Source of the DNA: Candidatus Altimarinota bacterium | Lineage (GTDB): Bacteria; Patescibacteriota; Gracilibacteria; JAUYGZ01 | Assembly: GCA_029233985.1 (NCBI GenBank) | Contig: JARGOK010000002.1 | Span: 434,001 to 498,000, forward strand | DNA: 64,000 bases | Direction of reading: 5' to 3' | In this document: piece after piece, positions 42,776-52,474 of the stretch | Position numbering within the stretch: the stretch's first letter is position 1 | Layout: each line of letters starts with the position of its first letter | Made by a program: the position numbers and the translations under genes | The notes under the pieces: model-generated | Seen by the model: the letters and a program-made list of their open reading frames with translations, nothing else | What the model was told of the DNA's origin: nothing | The model's database searches: none

Positions 42776-43900
42776 CTAAACATACTTCTTCCCACTCAAC
42801 TTCTTCGGCAACAAGCTCTCTTTCGTATACATTTCATAGTCCTTTCCATACCCCATCTTTTTCATCATCTTGGTCGGAGCATTCCGAGCCTTCATCGGAA
42901 TCGGCAAATCGCCATGCTCACGAATATCTTGTAATGCTTGCTTAAACCCTTCATAGGCTGACCGATCTTTCTTGCAGGTCGCCAAGTACACCACTCCATG
43001 AGCCAGGTTAATCCCACATTCTGGAAGGCCAATCGTTTCTACAGAGCGAAATACTTCATTGGCTACTACCAACGCAGTTGGCATGGCCATCCCAATATCT
43101 TCTGAAGCAAATACGACCATACGGCGAGCTATAAACTTCGGGTCTTCACCTCCTTCCAGCATTCGAGCTAAATAATACAATGCCGCATCAGGCTGACTTG
43201 CTCTCATAGATTTAATAAAAGCAGAAATCGTATCGTAGTGCCCTTCCCCTTTCTTGTCGTATCGAACCGACAAAGAAGACAACGAAGACTTTAAATGCTC
43301 CACAGAGAGATCAGGGTACAACTGAGAGGCTGTCTCCAAAATAGTCAGCAACCTCCGCGCATCACCATTGGCATAGTGGATCAACCACTGCCGAGATTCA
43401 TCTGGTACCTCTAGTTCAGACTGATCGATAATCGTATTCAAAGCCTCTTCATCATGAGACTGCAGCACAAAAACCTGGCAGCGTGAAAGCAAAGCACCGA
43501 TCACTTCAAAGCTCGGATTCTCAGTTGTCGCACCAATCAAAGTCAAATCGCCTGTTTCCACAAAGGGCAATAAATAATCCTGTTGAGCTTTATTAAAACG
43601 ATGAATTTCGTCTACGAAGAGAATTTTTGGCTGTCCCATCGTAGCCTGTTTCACAATTTTCTTCAGATCTTCCTTACCAGCCGATACTGCAGAAACCTCA
43701 AACAAAATCCCCTTCACTGCTTTTGCATAAATCCGAGCCAAAGTCGTCTTACCAACTCCCGGAGGACCCCAAAGAAGAAAAGAAAATAAATGACCTTTTT
43801 CTATCGCTTCATATAAAGGCTTCCCCGGACTCACCAAATGAGCCTGACCGATGTAGTCATTGAGGGATCGTGGACGAAGGCGATGAGCGAGAGGCTGCAT
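42776..43900 (-). CDS. rarA: Replication-associated recombination protein A (MgsA/RarA AAA+ ATPase)
   Basis: 374-aa clamp-loader-like AAA+ ATPase that acts at stalled forks. LRPRSLNDYIGQAHLV, Walker A GPPGVGKTTLARI, Walker B ILFVDEIHRFNKAQQDYLLPFVE, sensor 1 IGATTENPSFEVIGALLSRC, then the RarA tetramerisation part MRASQPDAALYYLARMLEGGEDPKFIARRMVVFASEDIGMA. The C-terminus is slightly short of the E. coli form. A MgsA-type YLATCKKDRSAYEGF segment confirms the family. Confidence 0.96.
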   Translation of the reverse strand: MQPLAHRLRPRSLNDYIGQAHLVSPGKPLYEAIEKGHLFSFLLWGPPGVGKTTLARIYAKAVKGILFEVSAVSAGKEDLKKIVKQATMGQPKILFVDEIHRFNKAQQDYLLPFVETGDLTLIGATTENPSFEVIGALLSRCQVFVLQSHDEEALNTIIDQSELEVPDESRQWLIHYANGDARRLLTILETASQLYPDLSVEHLKSSLSSLSVRYDKKGEGHYDTISAFIKSMRASQPDAALYYLARMLEGGEDPKFIARRMVVFASEDIGMAMPTALVVANEVFRSVETIGLPECGINLAHGVVYLATCKKDRSAYEGFKQALQDIREHGDLPIPMKARNAPTKMMKKMGYGKDYEMYTKESLLPKKLSGKKYV

Positions 43901-43960
43901 AGAAGAAAAACGAAAATAATGGTTATCATTGAGGGTTCGACATTATAATCTCACCGAGCG

Positions 43961-43986
43961 CACTACTGTACTTTTGTACAGTAGTG
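43961..43986. promoter_or_regulatory. Perfect inverted repeat between rarA and the 1264-aa gene
   Basis: CACTACTGTAC-TTTT-GTACAGTAGTG, 11-bp arms. It has no adjoining poly-T run. It lies upstream of rarA and downstream of the large orphan, so it may be an operator for rarA or a terminator for the orphan. Confidence 0.5.
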
Positions 43987-44054
43987 AATGATTCATCAAT
44001 CTACAAGACAATTTGTGCCGTAAATAAAAACCCGTATGATATTCTTTCTTGATA

Positions 44055-47000
44055 TCAAGTATCAACAGAATCACTTGGTAATTGCGGTTTTTGAAGTGGA
44101 TCTTTACTCGTTTTTTCAGACTTCTCCTTCATTTCTTTTCGATAAGGGTAAAGATCAAGTAAGAAATGATAAACCCTAAACAAAGTATTGTTCTCTGGAT
44201 TTCGATGCTGAGTAAGGAGCACATCACTACTTAAAGTTCCCTCAGGAAAAAAAGTAGAGGCTCTTAACACTTCCCCTTGAACTTCAAATACTCGAACACC
44301 ATCCTTCATCTCAGCAGAAAAATTTTTGAGGTTTTCTATACGCATTTTTCGAACTACTAAGCTAGGCACTGGTAATGAACTTCCTTTTCCTCTATTAAAA
44401 ATAACAGTTATTCCAAAATCACAAAGAGGTGTCATATAAGAGAGCAATTGGGAAAATTGCCTTCTAAACTGCTGAGCCCCACCCCACACCTTATTTTCTC
44501 CAACCATTATCGTCTTACCATTCTTAGAAACATGAATATCTAATTCTCCTTCTTTTTTAGCTGCATACATTTGCCGATGTTGTGTTGTAAGAACAAGCCC
44601 ATTCTCTTCAAAAATTCTTTCAGCTTTCGATACGATCCATTCAGTAGAACTGTCCTCATCACAATCTTCAATCTGACGAGGTTTTTGAGAAAGTCTATCA
44701 ATAGTATCCCCTAGTTCCGATACAATGAATTTTTCTTCATCAGAAATATCCAACCCTTCAATTTCTCGCTCTGTTTCACGAATTATTGAAAGAAATCGAT
44801 TACTCAAATCACTTTGCACTTTGTTCAAGCCCAGACCTTGCAAACGTCTTGCAGCATCTGGGATAGCATCTGTCAAGGTTTGTATCAATGCCGTATCTGG
44901 TGAATACTCAGCAGTATTCTCCCAAGAATCATATGCGTCTGTGGCTCGTTTCAAGTATGGAAAAGCTTCATATATATCGACACCTGCGTAAGCAGCACCT
45001 AAATTCAAATTAAGTAAAAAATCTTGTTTTGAATACAAATCTCTATGAGATTCAATCAAATCAATCGCTGCTTGATGTTTCTTTCTCCAAATCAAAACCG
45101 CAGAGTAATTAATAACATCGCCTACTTCTATTGGAGCATTTTCCTGAGCAAAAAACCGTTTATAAGAACTTTCAGATTCCCCCAAAAGTTGTTCGAGATT
45201 TAGAGGTAGCTCAGAAGTTTCAGAAGAAGAATCATTTCCATCGCTTGGACCATCAGAAGGAACTGCTAATCCTCCAGTTTCAGCTCTTTCCTTCTCATAC
45301 TGCCACTCTCTCAAGAAGATCAACCCGTCACGAGCAAGAGAACGCTGGAGAAAACGAGTATCTTCAAGAGTTCTGACTTGTTCATGTATTGGCCTAGCCA
45401 TATTTTTTGAAAATTCTCTCGCCTGTTTAAATTGTGCTAGTTTAAGAAAAGCATTCATACGAAGAGCCTGAACAGGTCTCACATAGGTATTCAAGCCTTT
45501 TATTTGAATATATTCAGAAAGCTTATCAACAAATTTTAAAGCCACTTTTACATCGCCGTACTCAATAAAAAATTGAGCCTGATAAAAAAGTTCTGCCATG
45601 TGAATATACTCAAAACCCTCTGCTTTTTTATAAGCAGATGTCAAATCATAATTAGCAATAGGTTCAACATCATGAAACACCATTTGAAAGAGAATAATTT
45701 CCATCACCGATAAACGAGGCTCGATCTCTTGAAAAGACTTTATCACTGTCTGGTCCAAGAAGGCATTTTTATCACCTTGTGCATTAGCACGAGCTGCAAT
45801 AATACTTTCCTTCTGTAAAAGAAATACTTGAAAACTGAGAACATCATCAGGATGAAATGCCGAATTCTTAGTATCTCTCTTATATATTTCAGCGTCTTTA
45901 TCCAGCAAAAACTCTCTCAAGCTCAAAGGTGGAAAAGACGAATAATCATAGTTTTTAAGCTTCGAAAACTGTTCAACAACATAATTCAAAATGACTGTGC
46001 GATGAGAAAAATCTCTATTGTCTCTAAGAGTAGAAAGAAGTACTCCCATATGAAAACGAATACGCTGCAATGCTTCATAATAATCATTACCTGTTCCTTC
46101 TGGCAAATCATCATATTTTTTTTGCTTATCATTCCCCAAGATATCATCAAGTTCTTGTGTTTGATCAACATCAAGAATTTTTGTTGCTAACTTCACTTTA
46201 TCCATATGCATCAAAGCCAAACGAACAGCCTGAACTCTCGTCCCTTTAAGAGCAGATAAAACTTTGTACCTTCCATTCTTTAAAAACTCAAAATACTCCT
46301 GCAAAACACTTCGAGATTCTTTTGCGAGCTCCTCATTCGATAAATCAGCTTCAAAAATCACTTCATATTGATCAAAAATATGTGGGTTTAATGTACTCAA
46401 ACCTTTCTTGAGCCATTGAACCTTATCTGGAACATTTGGAATATATTGCTTAAGGTAGTTCACAACCATTTCGACAACCTCATCCTTATAAACAAATATT
46501 TGAAAACGAGAACCAGGTTCATGAAGTTCTCCTAAAAGATCTCTCAAAAACTCTCTTTTCTCTTCCAAATTTGTGGTATTAGTACAAACTCTCTCTATAT
46601 AATACTTCAATAAATCTCGCTTAAAGAGTTCATGTTGCTCAGCATATTCATCTTGTCCATTACCTATCAATGACTGAATACCAAGAATATTTTGAATAAT
46701 AAAAGGCGCTATCTCTACATAAGCATATTTGAGAATACGGTGGTAGTGTGAAGGATCATTTAACCTCCGTGACAACAAAAATGCTGCCACATTCACCCCT
46801 TGCTGAAGAATTTTTTGCCATTGCGCTTCACCTACTTGATCAAATAAATAGTTCAAAGAAAATTGGATATCTTGTGTAATAATTTGCACTTGTTCCGCCA
46901 ATCCTCCCATACCACAATCCATTTCTGATGAATATTTTCTCTTAAAATCAAAACTATTAAGATCATTCTTTGGTTTTAGAGAAACAATATCTTGTCCATC

Positions 47001-47849
47001 TAAAAGATAAGGAATATTGCTAAGCCTTACCAAAAACTGCACCTGTCCAATAGTCTTCAGATTTTCATTCTCAAGCAATCGTTTCTTTACAACATAATCA
47101 GCTAAAATTCGTATTTTAGTACTTCCTATGTTTTTTTCCCAATTAGGTGGTAAATATCCATCGAGACTACTCAGGCTCAATAGCAGTGCATAATGCTTAC
47201 TAATATCCTCTTTCCAATCATTCTCCGAAACACCTTCCAAATAAACTTGAAAAGCCTCATCAAATGCTTCATATATCTGCAAATATCCAGACTGCAAGGT
47301 GTCATTCAACATATAAGTCTGCCTTACATTATTCGTATCATTTGGAAGAAAATACGCTATTGGCAACTTCTCCGTTCTATTCATATTATGATTTTCCAAA
47401 ACCTGTTCTAAGACACCTCTAGAAAACAATGGAATAGTATATCGAGATATGTCGTACTGATCCAAAAACAACAATTTTGGATCAATAAAGGCATTGCATC
47501 TCCGAAAACCAGAACTAGAACGCAAATGAGGGTTCATCATGACCTGATCATTTGCCACAATAATAAAATTTTCTTCTTCAAGACTTTTTTCATCGATCTG
47601 TGCGTTTAGATTTGTATCATTCCATTTTCTTAATAATTCTTGAAAAAATGCCATGGAGTTTGGCAGATGTTTTTTTGGATCAAAATACTCAAAAAGTTTT
47701 ATAAAAAAACCATGCACATCATACTGATATAAATACTCTCTATGCTTTCGCTGTTCTTGTATTTGCTCTGCACACAAAAAAGTGTCTTGATTTGAATGAT
47801 CTCTGTATCTATTTAAGACCTTCCTCAAACGATAATAATCTTTGTTCAT
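44055..47849 (-). CDS. 1264-aa helical-repeat protein with C-terminal PD-(D/E)XK nuclease-like domain
   Basis: No known family as a whole. Residues 1-1000 are almost entirely helical, without signal peptide, membrane helix or visible P-loop. The stretch at about 765-860 (AELFYQAQFFIEYGDVKVALKFVDKL, AFLKLAQFKQAREFSKNMA) looks like TPR-type helical pairs. A Ser/Asp/Gly linker is at about 895-910. The C-terminal part carries EGELDIHV (Asp1104), MVGENKVW (Glu1118, Lys1120) and QFSQLLSYM (Gln1134, Tyr1138), the spacing of a PD-(D/E)XK core with a QxxxY-like motif. It is a stand-alone gene, AT-richer than its neighbours. A nuclease role, perhaps in defence, is inference. Confidence 0.7.
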   Translation of the reverse strand: MNKDYYRLRKVLNRYRDHSNQDTFLCAEQIQEQRKHREYLYQYDVHGFFIKLFEYFDPKKHLPNSMAFFQELLRKWNDTNLNAQIDEKSLEEENFIIVANDQVMMNPHLRSSSGFRRCNAFIDPKLLFLDQYDISRYTIPLFSRGVLEQVLENHNMNRTEKLPIAYFLPNDTNNVRQTYMLNDTLQSGYLQIYEAFDEAFQVYLEGVSENDWKEDISKHYALLLSLSSLDGYLPPNWEKNIGSTKIRILADYVVKKRLLENENLKTIGQVQFLVRLSNIPYLLDGQDIVSLKPKNDLNSFDFKRKYSSEMDCGMGGLAEQVQIITQDIQFSLNYLFDQVGEAQWQKILQQGVNVAAFLLSRRLNDPSHYHRILKYAYVEIAPFIIQNILGIQSLIGNGQDEYAEQHELFKRDLLKYYIERVCTNTTNLEEKREFLRDLLGELHEPGSRFQIFVYKDEVVEMVVNYLKQYIPNVPDKVQWLKKGLSTLNPHIFDQYEVIFEADLSNEELAKESRSVLQEYFEFLKNGRYKVLSALKGTRVQAVRLALMHMDKVKLATKILDVDQTQELDDILGNDKQKKYDDLPEGTGNDYYEALQRIRFHMGVLLSTLRDNRDFSHRTVILNYVVEQFSKLKNYDYSSFPPLSLREFLLDKDAEIYKRDTKNSAFHPDDVLSFQVFLLQKESIIAARANAQGDKNAFLDQTVIKSFQEIEPRLSVMEIILFQMVFHDVEPIANYDLTSAYKKAEGFEYIHMAELFYQAQFFIEYGDVKVALKFVDKLSEYIQIKGLNTYVRPVQALRMNAFLKLAQFKQAREFSKNMARPIHEQVRTLEDTRFLQRSLARDGLIFLREWQYEKERAETGGLAVPSDGPSDGNDSSSETSELPLNLEQLLGESESSYKRFFAQENAPIEVGDVINYSAVLIWRKKHQAAIDLIESHRDLYSKQDFLLNLNLGAAYAGVDIYEAFPYLKRATDAYDSWENTAEYSPDTALIQTLTDAIPDAARRLQGLGLNKVQSDLSNRFLSIIRETEREIEGLDISDEEKFIVSELGDTIDRLSQKPRQIEDCDEDSSTEWIVSKAERIFEENGLVLTTQHRQMYAAKKEGELDIHVSKNGKTIMVGENKVWGGAQQFRRQFSQLLSYMTPLCDFGITVIFNRGKGSSLPVPSLVVRKMRIENLKNFSAEMKDGVRVFEVQGEVLRASTFFPEGTLSSDVLLTQHRNPENNTLFRVYHFLLDLYPYRKEMKEKSEKTSKDPLQKPQLPSDSVDT

Positions 47850-47923
47850 AAAGATAATAGTAAAAACACTATAGAAGATACTCTACCATACTCTCAAAAA
47901 GACATGATACTACAAAGAATAAA

Positions 47924-47947
47924 AAAGCGCCCCTCTCAGAGCGCTTT
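47924..47947 (-). terminator. Terminator of the nrd genes
   Basis: AAAGCGC / GCGCTTT around a 10-nt loop. Read on the minus strand it ends in GCGCTTTTTTATTC, about 40 bp behind the nrdB stop. Confidence 0.8.
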
Positions 47948-47986
47948 CTTTCCAATCCAAATCAATCATTTTCAATCCTTCTCTTT

Positions 47987-49168
47987 TTACCACTCAAGCG
48001 TCCCTCCCACCTGATACTCAGTCACGCGTCGTTCAAAGAAGTTCTTCTCCTTCCCAAGATCAATCGCTTCACTCATCCATGGAAATGGATTTTCAGAACC
48101 ATAGATTGGCTTCAGTCGGATTCGTTCGAGACGTCGATCAGCAATATGTTGGACATACTCACGAATAGATTCTGGACTCAATCCAAGGATTCCATAAGGA
48201 ATCACATCATTTCCATACGTCACCTCCAATTCCACACCGTTACGAACCATTTTATACACCTTTTCTTGAAATTCAGGTGTCCACAGTTGAGGATTTTCAT
48301 CAATAACCGTATTGATCATATCAATCCCAAAGTTCATATGCATCGATTCATCTCGCATAATGTACTGAAACTGTTCAGCTGTTCCCACCATCTTATTTTG
48401 ACGTTGGAAACTCAGCATCATCACAAAAGAGGAGTAAAAGAAAATCCCTTCCATCACAACATAAAAAATAATCAAATTTTCCAAAAACATTTGCGCAGCC
48501 TCATCTGATTTTGTTGTAAAAGCAGAGTCTAAAATCCCTTCAGTCAAGCTCACAGCAAACATATCTTTATTGTAAATACTGTCGATCTCACGATACATAT
48601 TAAAGATTTTTGATTCATCCAATCCAATTGACTCTACGATGTATTGGTAAGAGTGCGTATGTACGGCCTCCTCAAAAGACTGTCGCAACAAGTACATTCG
48701 ACACTCCGGAGAAGTAATATGCTTGTAGATAGCAAGAACCAAGTTGTTCGCCACAATCGAATCAGCTGTCGTAAAAAAACCCATCGTCATCTCAATAGCT
48801 CGTCGTTCGTTATCAGACAACTCATCAGACTTCCAGAGCTCAATATCTTTTTGCATAGAAATTTCTTCAGGCAGCCAATGATTCGCATTTCCAGCCTTGT
48901 ACGCATCCCAAGCAAACTGATGTTTTATCGGAGAAAGCTGTACCACATCTCCTTCTTCACCATTGATAACTCGACGGTCATTCACATTCGGACGTTCTTG
49001 AGTCATTTTAAAATCTCCATAAAAGGTATTTTCAATCTCAACCGTTTGAGGGCGTTTGATATCTTTTACCTGAGCAGCATTCGCCTGTGCATCAGTATTT
49101 TGACCAACCGAAGGAACTGAAGAAGTTTGAGTAGAACTTGAGGAAGTTTGTGTAGAGTTATCGGACAT
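47987..49168 (-). CDS. nrdB: Class Ia ribonucleotide reductase beta subunit
   Basis: Provides the tyrosyl radical for NrdA. It is 393 aa. Diiron ligands and radical site are visible: Asp in FFTTADSIVANNL, Glu and His in FEEAVHTHSYQY with the radical Tyr four residues after His, Glu in VVMEGIFFYSS, and Glu/His in RDESMHMNFG. The C-terminal tail EYQVGGTLEW should dock on NrdA. The N-terminal 35 residues are a low-complexity Ser/Thr/Gln segment made from a 21-bp tandem repeat. It lies 153 bp downstream of nrdA. Confidence 0.97.
   Translation of the reverse strand: MSDNSTQTSSSSTQTSSVPSVGQNTDAQANAAQVKDIKRPQTVEIENTFYGDFKMTQERPNVNDRRVINGEEGDVVQLSPIKHQFAWDAYKAGNANHWLPEEISMQKDIELWKSDELSDNERRAIEMTMGFFTTADSIVANNLVLAIYKHITSPECRMYLLRQSFEEAVHTHSYQYIVESIGLDESKIFNMYREIDSIYNKDMFAVSLTEGILDSAFTTKSDEAAQMFLENLIIFYVVMEGIFFYSSFVMMLSFQRQNKMVGTAEQFQYIMRDESMHMNFGIDMINTVIDENPQLWTPEFQEKVYKMVRNGVELEVTYGNDVIPYGILGLSPESIREYVQHIADRRLERIRLKPIYGSENPFPWMSEAIDLGKEKNFFERRVTEYQVGGTLEW
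49122..49163. repeat. Two 21-bp units in the nrdB N-terminus
   Basis: GAAGTTT-GAGTAGA-ACTTGAG followed by GAAGTTT-GTGTAGA-GTTATCG: two copies of a 21-bp unit made of three heptamers. On the minus strand they encode the STQTSSSSTQTSS stretch of NrdB. Confidence 0.65.
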
Positions 49169-49209
49169 AATGAGAAAAAATTAGAAAGAAAAAAAGAAAA
49201 AGAGAATAT

Positions 49210-49244
49210 GTCATTGCGAGGGAAAAACGACGGTGGCAATCTCG
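49210..49244. repeat. TGCGAG-type dispersed repeat
   Basis: GTCATTGCGAGGGAAAAACG then ACGGTGGCAATCTCG, between nrdA and nrdB. It is a second form of the element at 16971. No promoter was seen here. Confidence 0.6.
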
Positions 49245-49321
49245 TGAATCTCAGCACTGTGCTCAGTCACGGAATTACGACATTTCATTCACAATAACGA
49301 CCATTATTTATCATGTAAAAA

Positions 49322-52135
49322 TTACTGACAAGCATCACACTCCGGACCATTCAAAATACTGCACATTACCGCATCCTCATCAGCTGGATTAGGAGCAACT
49401 TGGGACGAAGTTGAGTTAGTTTCTCCTTTTAAGGCGTCGGAAGCCGGAGGGACTTCTCCTGTATCTCGCTTATGAGTAAATCCATATTTCGCAGAATTCA
49501 CGGTAGATTTTTCTACTTGAGAAATACCAAGTGATCGAAGATAGTAAGTTGTCTTCATTCCAAGCTTCCAAGCCTGGAAGTAAATATCATGAAGTTTTTT
49601 TCCAGAGACTCCTCGCACAAAAATATTCACCGACTGACTCTGATCAATCCATCGTCCTCGATGAGCCGCATGCTTGATCAACCAAGATGCATCGATCTCA
49701 AAGACTTCTTTATATTTCGCTCGAAGTTTTTCTGGAATCTCTTCGATCTGCTGGATACTTCCATCGTGATACTTGATCTGTTCAGACATATCATTACTCC
49801 AAAGTCCCAAAGCCTTGAGATCTTCAATGAGATAAGCATTCACAATCGTAAATTCACCACTTAGATTTGATTTGACATACATGTTTTTATAGATCGGTTC
49901 GATACATGGAAAGACTCCAGAGATATTGGAGATCGTAGCCGTAGGAGCAATCGCCATACAGTTGGAGTTCCGCATCCCCTGCTCTGCTACTTTGGTACGG
50001 AGCGCACCCCAATCCATTGTTTCATCTGTCGGTGTTGGGATTTTTTGTCCCCGTTCTTGTTCAAGAAGAGCCACTGTATCGTGTGGAAAGATACCTCGAT
50101 CCCATTTTGACCCCTTGTAAGATTCATATGTTCCTCGCTCCTTTGCCAGATCTGAAGAAGCATCCAAAGCGTAATAAGCAATCATTTCTTGTGAGCGATG
50201 TGAGAATTCCACTGCCTCATCACTTCCAAAATTCAGATCAAGAATATAAAGCGCATCCTGAAGCCCCATCACCCCAAGCCCAACTGGTCGATGCCGAAGG
50301 TTTGATGTTTTTGCTTCCTTGGTTGGGTAAAAATTAATATCGACAACATTATCGAGCATTCGCATTGCTGTCGTAACCGTTTTCTTCACCAACTCTTGAT
50401 CCAATTTTCCATCCTTTATATGCTTCTTCAAATTCACTGACCCCAGATTACATACTGCTGTTTCCTCAGCAGAAGTATTAAGGGTGATCTCAGTACAAAG
50501 ATTTGAGCTATGAATCACTCCCATATGATCTTGAGGAGAGCGAACATTACACGGATCCTTGAAAGTGATCCAAGGATGTCCAGTTTCAAACAACATTGTA
50601 AGCATTTTTCTCCACAAATCTTTCGCTTCTACTTTTTTGAAATGAGTAATCTCACCTGTCTCGGTCATTTTTTCATACTCTTCATAACGCTTTTCAAAGG
50701 CAGCTCCATAGAGATCATGCAGATCCTTCACATCATTTGGCGAAAACAATGTCCAAGTACCAGCAGACTCCACTCTCTTCATAAAAAGGTCTGGGATCCA
50801 GTTTGCAGTATTCATATCATGTGTTCGTCGTCGTTCATCTCCAGTATTTTTTCGGAGCTCGAGAAAATCTTCGATATCCAAATGCCAAGATTCGAGGTAA
50901 GCACACATCGCTCCCTTTCGCTTTCCTCCTTGATTTACAGCTACAGCAGTATCATTAGCAATCTTGAGGAAAGGAATCACTCCTTGTGAGCTCCCATTCG
51001 TCCCCTTGATGTGAGATCCAGTTGCTCGTACATTTGTCCAATCATTTCCAAGTCCTCCAGCCCATTTCGAAAGCTGAGCATCATCTCCAATAAACTTAAA
51101 GATATGACCCAAATCATCGTTTACTGTAGAAAGATAACAAGAGCTAAGTTGCTGATGACAAGTACCTGCATTAAAAAGTGTAGGAGTTGAATTAACATAA
51201 AGGAGCTGGGACAGGACATCGTAAAACTCCTTTGCCTTCGCTTGCTTGTCAGATTCCTGACTAGCCAATCCCATCGCTACCCTCATCCAAAAATACTGAG
51301 GAGTCTCGATTCGTCGTCCTTCAATATGAATGAAGTACCGGTCATAAAGTGTCTGAGCTCCAAGGTATGTAAAGAGATTATCTCGTTCAATATCGAGGTA
51401 AGCTGAAAGATCTGCAATATCATAATCCAATAAACTCTCACTCATCCGTTGATTATCAATAGCCAACTGAATGTTTTCTGCAAACATATTTCTATACTTG
51501 TCTTGAAAATTATTCTTAGCCAAATCAGCTCCGAGCACTTCTTTGTACACTCCATTCATAAACATCCGAGCGGTTGCGTATGTGTATGCCGGATCTCGTT
51601 CGATCCGAGCCTTCATCGTCATCACCACTGCCTTATCAATATCAGCTGTGGTAATCCCATCAAACATGTTTCGCTTGGCCGCCTCAGCCACTTCCGCTGC
51701 GTCGATCACATCTTCAAATCCTACAATAGCTCGCCCAACAGCCGTTTCTAATTTTTTCACATCAAAAGGTACTTTTTCACCGTTTCGCTTTTCAACCGTC
51801 AATTGCTTTTGGTCCATCTTCACCAGCATTTCTTGAGTTCGTTTTTCAGATTGTTGTTCTCTATACAAGATATAAGCCTTCGCAATCTCATAAAAACCAT
51901 CTTTCATAAGAGTTTTTTCTACCATATCCTGAACCATCTCCACATCCGGAGTATTTTCAACATCAGCAAATTTTTTCTCCATCAATTCTACGACTTCTGC
52001 CGTCAAAGGAACAATAAAAGACAAGTCTCGTTGCTCTGTAGACAATGCAGCTTTTTCAATTGCGTTTTGGATTCGTTCAGGCTCAAATTCAACAACATCA
52101 CCATTTCGTTTGCGGACTTTAGTAAGTATGGACAT
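49322..52135 (-). CDS. nrdA: Class Ia ribonucleotide reductase alpha subunit with two ATP-cones
   Basis: Reduces ribonucleoside diphosphates. It is 937 aa. Two ATP-cone domains stand in tandem: VRKRNGDVVEFEPERIQNAI (about 7-92) and VEKRNGEKVPFDVKKLETAV (about 113-205). Catalytic residues: Cys in QLSSCYLST, NLCTE (Asn, thiyl Cys, Glu), Cys in ETAVCNLGSVNL, the radical pair MKTTYYLRS and the C-terminal redox pair ECDACQ. Two ATP-cones imply finer dATP control than the single-cone E. coli form; two-cone NrdAs are known elsewhere. It is followed by nrdB. Confidence 0.97.
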   Translation of the reverse strand: MSILTKVRKRNGDVVEFEPERIQNAIEKAALSTEQRDLSFIVPLTAEVVELMEKKFADVENTPDVEMVQDMVEKTLMKDGFYEIAKAYILYREQQSEKRTQEMLVKMDQKQLTVEKRNGEKVPFDVKKLETAVGRAIVGFEDVIDAAEVAEAAKRNMFDGITTADIDKAVVMTMKARIERDPAYTYATARMFMNGVYKEVLGADLAKNNFQDKYRNMFAENIQLAIDNQRMSESLLDYDIADLSAYLDIERDNLFTYLGAQTLYDRYFIHIEGRRIETPQYFWMRVAMGLASQESDKQAKAKEFYDVLSQLLYVNSTPTLFNAGTCHQQLSSCYLSTVNDDLGHIFKFIGDDAQLSKWAGGLGNDWTNVRATGSHIKGTNGSSQGVIPFLKIANDTAVAVNQGGKRKGAMCAYLESWHLDIEDFLELRKNTGDERRRTHDMNTANWIPDLFMKRVESAGTWTLFSPNDVKDLHDLYGAAFEKRYEEYEKMTETGEITHFKKVEAKDLWRKMLTMLFETGHPWITFKDPCNVRSPQDHMGVIHSSNLCTEITLNTSAEETAVCNLGSVNLKKHIKDGKLDQELVKKTVTTAMRMLDNVVDINFYPTKEAKTSNLRHRPVGLGVMGLQDALYILDLNFGSDEAVEFSHRSQEMIAYYALDASSDLAKERGTYESYKGSKWDRGIFPHDTVALLEQERGQKIPTPTDETMDWGALRTKVAEQGMRNSNCMAIAPTATISNISGVFPCIEPIYKNMYVKSNLSGEFTIVNAYLIEDLKALGLWSNDMSEQIKYHDGSIQQIEEIPEKLRAKYKEVFEIDASWLIKHAAHRGRWIDQSQSVNIFVRGVSGKKLHDIYFQAWKLGMKTTYYLRSLGISQVEKSTVNSAKYGFTHKRDTGEVPPASDALKGETNSTSSQVAPNPADEDAVMCSILNGPECDACQ

Positions 52136-52236
52136 AACAAGAAAAATAAAAGAAAAAATGAAAATAAAGACAGATAAAACACAGCGGCAGACCCAAAAAA
52201 GGCCCCTTGAAGGTTTTTCGATCGATCTGTGTCAAA

Positions 52237-52254
52237 CACACAAGATGTTGTGTG
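52237..52254. promoter_or_regulatory. Palindromic operator in the nrd leader (NrdR-box-like)
   Basis: CACACAA-GATG-TTGTGTG lies 102 bp before nrdA. The inner 16 bp ACACAAGATGTTGTGT fit the outer part of the NrdR box (ACAC-W-A ... T-W-GTGT) but not its AT-rich centre. A possible minus-strand -35 (TTGACC, about 52306) lies just upstream. A second box at the usual spacing was not seen, so assignment to NrdR is uncertain. Confidence 0.5.
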
Positions 52255-52474
52255 CCAGAAGAAACTACACCCCAAAATATAGTCGGTCAACGATTCACTA
52301 TTGACCCAAATGAACAGTGATGTTCGGACTATTCTCACTTTTGAAAAACTTGGCTTTCTTAGCCAAAAGTCAGCATTTTAATTGTGGAAAACTCGTGGAA
52401 AACACCTCCGAAAGGTGTAAGGTATCAAGGAAGAAAGAGAAAAAAAACTAAATATCATCCATACTTCATATCCT

